The notes below the pieces were generated by a model. It worked only from the letters and a program-made list of their open reading frames with translations, ran no database searches and was not told where the DNA came from. Of a stretch of DNA of 64,000 bases, positions 60,831 through 64,000 are shown one piece after another; position 1 is the first letter of the stretch; each line of letters begins with the position of its first letter. A program made the position numbers and the translations under genes. The stretch is from assembly GCA_964647825.1 (NCBI GenBank), contig CAZYJL010000006.1, positions 1 through 64,000 on the forward strand. Reading direction: 5' to 3'. The stretch is from VFKI01 sp964647825. GTDB lineage: Bacteria > Pseudomonadota > Gammaproteobacteria > DSM-16500.

Positions 60831-61226
60831 TTAAAGCGACGAACGCACCATCATCAATTGCTGCAAACAGTGACGTATTTTTTTTCGATAATAAAAAAGC
60901 ATCAATAAACAAAGCAAACATAAAATACCATTTAACGCAAACACATATAGCATTGCTGACAGCAACGACCAATGCAACGACAACAACCAGGCAACATAGA
61001 TTGCTTCAAGAGAAATACAGGCAAGTATAAAAAGTAAAATAAGCGAAATAAATAAAAAAACAAGCACAACAAAATAACGCAATGCACGACGACATTGCAA
61101 ACGTAAACGACGGTAAAAATTTTTTACCATATCAAGACTGTCAAATACGCTGAGCAATAAACTCATCGTATCTGACAACCAATTCTGCTTATTTTTTTTA
61201 TTATTTTTCTTTCTGAATACCGTCAC
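60831..61226 (-). CDS. YqjE-like small membrane protein
   Basis: A 131-residue protein with two strong hydrophobic stretches near the middle (YFVVLVFLFISLILLFILAC and YVFALNGILCLLCLLMLFY) and basic ends. It fits the YqjE/phage-holin-like superfamily only loosely. The start is probably the GTG at 61226, which has AAGGA at good spacing; the frame is open from a TTG at 61244. It follows a YqjD-like gene, as in the E. coli yqjD-yqjE order, which supports the call. Confidence 0.6.
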   Translation of the reverse strand: MTVFRKKNNKKNKQNWLSDTMSLLLSVFDSLDMVKNFYRRLRLQCRRALRYFVVLVFLFISLILLFILACISLEAIYVAWLLSLHWSLLSAMLYVFALNGILCLLCLLMLFYYRKKIRHCLQQLMMVRSSL

Positions 61227-61303
61227 ATCATCATCCTTTGACAATGAAAACGCATCAATAAAAAACGATACTTTTCAACAGATACTATCTAATCAAAAAA
61301 AAC

Positions 61304-61594
61304 TTATTTTCTGCGACGTTTTGCTTTCATCAGCAAACCAACCACTAGACCTGCAAGCATCGCAATACCCAATGATTTAATTGGTCTTTCGCTAATGTAG
61401 TTCCCTACACTTTTATTCATCTCTGTGGATTTTTTACGAATAATCTGAAATGTATTAGCAAGTCTTCTCCCTGCTTGCCCTCTTGCATCACGAAAAAACT
61501 TTTTAGAGGCTGTCTTAAAGTTTTTCATCCCCTTCACAACTACATGTGACTGTGCATTGCCATGCCCATTGCTACCGATTTTGGATGTGCGCAT
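61304..61594 (-). CDS. YqjD/ElaB-like membrane-anchored protein (DUF883)
   Basis: A 96-residue protein with a basic, helical N-terminal part and one C-terminal membrane helix followed by KAKRRRK. The segment SERPIKSLGIAMLAGLVVGL is the DUF883 hallmark. In E. coli, YqjD, ElaB and YgaM bind ribosomes and anchor them to the membrane in stationary phase. A perfect AAGGAGG ribosome site precedes the ATG. The next gene downstream is YqjE-like. Confidence 0.82.
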   Translation of the reverse strand: MRTSKIGSNGHGNAQSHVVVKGMKNFKTASKKFFRDARGQAGRRLANTFQIIRKKSTEMNKSVGNYISERPIKSLGIAMLAGLVVGLLMKAKRRRK

Positions 61595-61844
61595 AACAAC
61601 CTCCTTATTAAAAATCCATGTTTTTCAATAGATTATTCATTTCAAGGCTTATTTTAACACAATTCTTAAAAATGTTTGTGAACTAACCGTCAAATATAGC
61701 AATAACATGATGATTTTATAGAACAAAAAATCAAAAAATACTTTTTTCATCCTTTAACAACATTTTCTTTAGTTTAAAACTATATTTCATGTAGAAACCA
61801 AACAAACCCCATAAATTGATTAGTTAGGGAAACGAGGGGGAACA

Positions 61845-64000
61845 ATGAAAAGTGAACATGCAGAAACATTTAAAAAAATTTCTTTAGAAGAAACTTTTCA
61901 ACAACAATTGTTAAAAATAGATGATGAATATAAAAAGCTTAATGATTTATCTGAAAAAAACAAGAAAGAAAAAGAAAATTTAAAGAATCGCATTAAAGAA
62001 TCAATAGATGAAATAAAAGCTCACATAACGTCATTGCTGGCAGAGGATGGGCCTATTTATAAATACCTGATAGGCAAGCACTCAGACATAAAAATTAATA
62101 TTACAAACGAACTTTCCAAGAGAATTAATGAAGTTTTTGATTCCTGCTTATCAATCGAAAAAATTGATTTCGATATTTTTTCAGAGAAAGGCGAAGAACT
62201 TTTTAATGACTTTTCCACAAAAATCAACAATCTTGCTCCAAATGATATCCTAATCCCAAAAATTAATGATACAGATATCGAAAAAAGTTATGAGGATATA
62301 CTCAAGGAACATGATAGCTACTTTAGCTCAACAACAAAGATCTTTACTAAAAATAAACCTGATTCAGAAATAAGCGTCCTGAATCCAATTTTAAGTTTAT
62401 TAGAACAATTAGAAAAAAAAGAAAAAGAAATTTCATCTGACAAACACCAAATTGATAAACAAACCAAATTTATCGAAGAAGCGTTTAAAAAAAATAAAAA
62501 TAAATTAGAAGAAATTAAAAAATTAAAGGATGAATACAAAGAAGCAAAGAAACTTACTGTAGAAAAATTAAATAGCATTAAAACCATCTTAAATGATGCT
62601 GAAATTTTAATAAAGCAGACAGAAAATGAAGCTACAATACAAGAGAAAGAATATCTCAACTCCTTACGTAATAACATTAATATTTTATCTAGATATCTTA
62701 ATGAAGTTGACTATTTTATTGAAGAAGAATTATCAGATGATGAAAAAATAAATAGAATATCAAAATCAATTGAAAAAAGAAAAGAATTTATTGATTTTTT
62801 CTACAGTGAAAAACCTGAAAAATATTATTTTGAAAAATTTTTACAAGTAAAAATGTTTGTTGATGAGCATGAAGCTAGTAAAGAAGCAGAAAAATTATTA
62901 GATAATGAAATAGCAATAGAATCAGAAAAACACTCTCTGAAGAAAAAATTTGCAAAAGATCGATTAAACAATAACAAGAAAATCATTTTAAATGCATATT
63001 CTCAATATTTAAAAGTTAATTCAACAAAAATCACTGACAAAATAAAATTAAATGATAAAATGAAAGAAATTTTAAAAGTTTGCTTCTCATTAAAAATACA
63101 AATTGATTTTTCTAACGAGCCATTTAAAAAATCAAAAGATTTTAAAAGTATTGAAAATGAATACAACATTCTTATAAAAAATTTTTCTGAAGGAAATCTG
63201 CTTGATATCAAAAAAATCAAAGAAATTGAAGAAACTCTTAAAATAAAAAAATCATTGTTTGCAAAAGAAACATTAGATAAAAATCTCTACAATGAAAGTT
63301 ATAAAAAAAATTTTGAAGAAAGCATTAAAAAAGAAATTTATGAAAAAATATTAGAAAAAAAATTTGATAGCAAAACAATAAATACTAAACTTTCAGAATT
63401 TACAGACACTATTTATTCTGAACATTTAAAGGAAAATATTAATAAATTAACATGTGATAATTTAGATAATTTTTTTAAAAAACATGAATTTTTAACAAAA
63501 ATTGAAATCACGCAAGAAATGTTTAGCAATGATGAAAAAAAACGAGATATCATTAATGAAACCGTTATTGATATAGAGAAAAATAAAGGTGAACAACTTG
63601 AAGCTTACTGTAAGATACTAAATTCAGCTTATTTATTAACTATTGAAAAAATTAAACTATTAAAAAATTTACAAAACAATAAATCAATCACAGACAAATT
63701 CATGAATGAGGTATATTTCCTAATCCAGAAAAAAACAGAAGAAACATCTCTTGATAAAATAGATTCTATTAACAACACACTAGAAAATGAAATCGATTTG
63801 ATTTATAAAAAATATGAAGTTATTGATATTTTAATAAAATACCAACAATCACTTAAACAAGATGCTGACAAAAAATTCACATTATATAACAAAAAAATCA
63901 CGAATGAAAAAATAAGAGCAATTAATAATTTTATTTCTGATCTAACTAAAAATGAAAAAAGCATTGACAATATTAATACAATTGAAAAAACCATCAAAAA
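61845..64000 (+). CDS. Long coiled-coil protein, partial (runs off the right edge)
   Basis: An open frame of 718 complete codons from the ATG at 61845, with GAGGGGG just upstream, to the end of the window with no stop. The protein is very rich in Lys, Glu, Asn and Ile, has no Trp in the part seen, and shows long heptad-like coiled-coil stretches (for example around residues 15-65 and 185-270). No signal peptide, membrane helix or known catalytic motif is seen. Its DNA is far more AT-rich than the housekeeping genes. It may be a structural or secreted effector-like protein, by inference. Confidence 0.85.
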   Translation, partial: MKSEHAETFKKISLEETFQQQLLKIDDEYKKLNDLSEKNKKEKENLKNRIKESIDEIKAHITSLLAEDGPIYKYLIGKHSDIKINITNELSKRINEVFDSCLSIEKIDFDIFSEKGEELFNDFSTKINNLAPNDILIPKINDTDIEKSYEDILKEHDSYFSSTTKIFTKNKPDSEISVLNPILSLLEQLEKKEKEISSDKHQIDKQTKFIEEAFKKNKNKLEEIKKLKDEYKEAKKLTVEKLNSIKTILNDAEILIKQTENEATIQEKEYLNSLRNNINILSRYLNEVDYFIEEELSDDEKINRISKSIEKRKEFIDFFYSEKPEKYYFEKFLQVKMFVDEHEASKEAEKLLDNEIAIESEKHSLKKKFAKDRLNNNKKIILNAYSQYLKVNSTKITDKIKLNDKMKEILKVCFSLKIQIDFSNEPFKKSKDFKSIENEYNILIKNFSEGNLLDIKKIKEIEETLKIKKSLFAKETLDKNLYNESYKKNFEESIKKEIYEKILEKKFDSKTINTKLSEFTDTIYSEHLKENINKLTCDNLDNFFKKHEFLTKIEITQEMFSNDEKKRDIINETVIDIEKNKGEQLEAYCKILNSAYLLTIEKIKLLKNLQNNKSITDKFMNEVYFLIQKKTEETSLDKIDSINNTLENEIDLIYKKYEVIDILIKYQQSLKQDADKKFTLYNKKITNEKIRAINNFISDLTKNEKSIDNINTIEKTIK

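Overview
The window (about 40% G+C by eye) is chromosomal DNA of a gammaproteobacterium. The gene set and order fit the Legionellales (Coxiella/Legionella/Rickettsiella-like relatives): pilA-pilBCD-coaE-zapD, lapAB, rlmD-relA-barA, mutY-yggX, kdsA-pyrG-tilS-accA, and clpB followed by a small chaperone. This placement is inference from gene content; no rRNA gene body lies in the window. Signs of host association are also inference: AT-rich hypothetical genes with repeats, coiled coils or membrane segments, a tandem-repeat protein, a ten-unit Sel1 protein, and many small structured repeats between genes.

Layout. 1-10.9 kb: an rrn-type promoter pointing off the left edge, tyrS, a glycine-zipper lipoprotein, radA, a GT4 glycosyltransferase, an isochorismatase-like protein lacking two catalytic residues, marR plus a DMT transporter, a Fur-box-like site, hutH-mutY-yggX, an alpha/beta hydrolase and tRNA-Phe. 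10.9-14.5 kb: an AT-rich strip between tRNA-Phe and tRNA-Thr holding only small unknown genes, some phage-like. 15-26 kb: type IV pilus genes pilA-B-C-D, then coaE and zapD, followed by a minus-strand block dusA-lapB-lapA, a Sel1 protein and rocD. 26-34.6 kb: a frameshifted tandem-repeat gene, yciO, then rlmD-relA-barA, in which RelA is short and lacks its C-terminal ACT/RRM domain. 35-49 kb: a CNNM/CorC-type protein, ttcA, csp, a YdjC deacetylase, ArnT-like and GtrB-like glycosyltransferases, kdsA, an unknown 652-residue membrane protein, pyrG, tilS and accA. 49-53.5 kb: a stress block clpB-uspA-cbpA behind a sigma32-like promoter. 53.6-59.7 kb: an unusual operon (unknown protein split by a frameshift, heme-oxygenase-like metalloprotein, ATP-grasp ligase) divergent from a POT-family transporter and an SDR; it looks like a small biosynthesis and transport locus and is the best candidate for an undescribed system. 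59.8-64 kb: an XRE/DUF2975 pair, a YqjE/YqjD-like pair, and a coiled-coil gene of more than 718 codons running off the right edge.

The other striking layer is the intergenic DNA. At least four kinds of inverted-repeat elements occur. Family A has five full copies of about 185 bp plus two remnants: the core is conserved, while the roughly 37-bp arms differ between copies yet stay complementary within each copy. Family D (one copy) carries the coaE stop codon in its terminus. Family E is a single 173-bp element. Family B carries pairs of a roughly 31-bp GC-rich palindrome (family C); one B copy is interrupted by a nested insert bounded by 83-bp near-perfect inverted repeats. Two A-tract frameshifts (27638-27644 and 55827-55834) split otherwise plausible genes.
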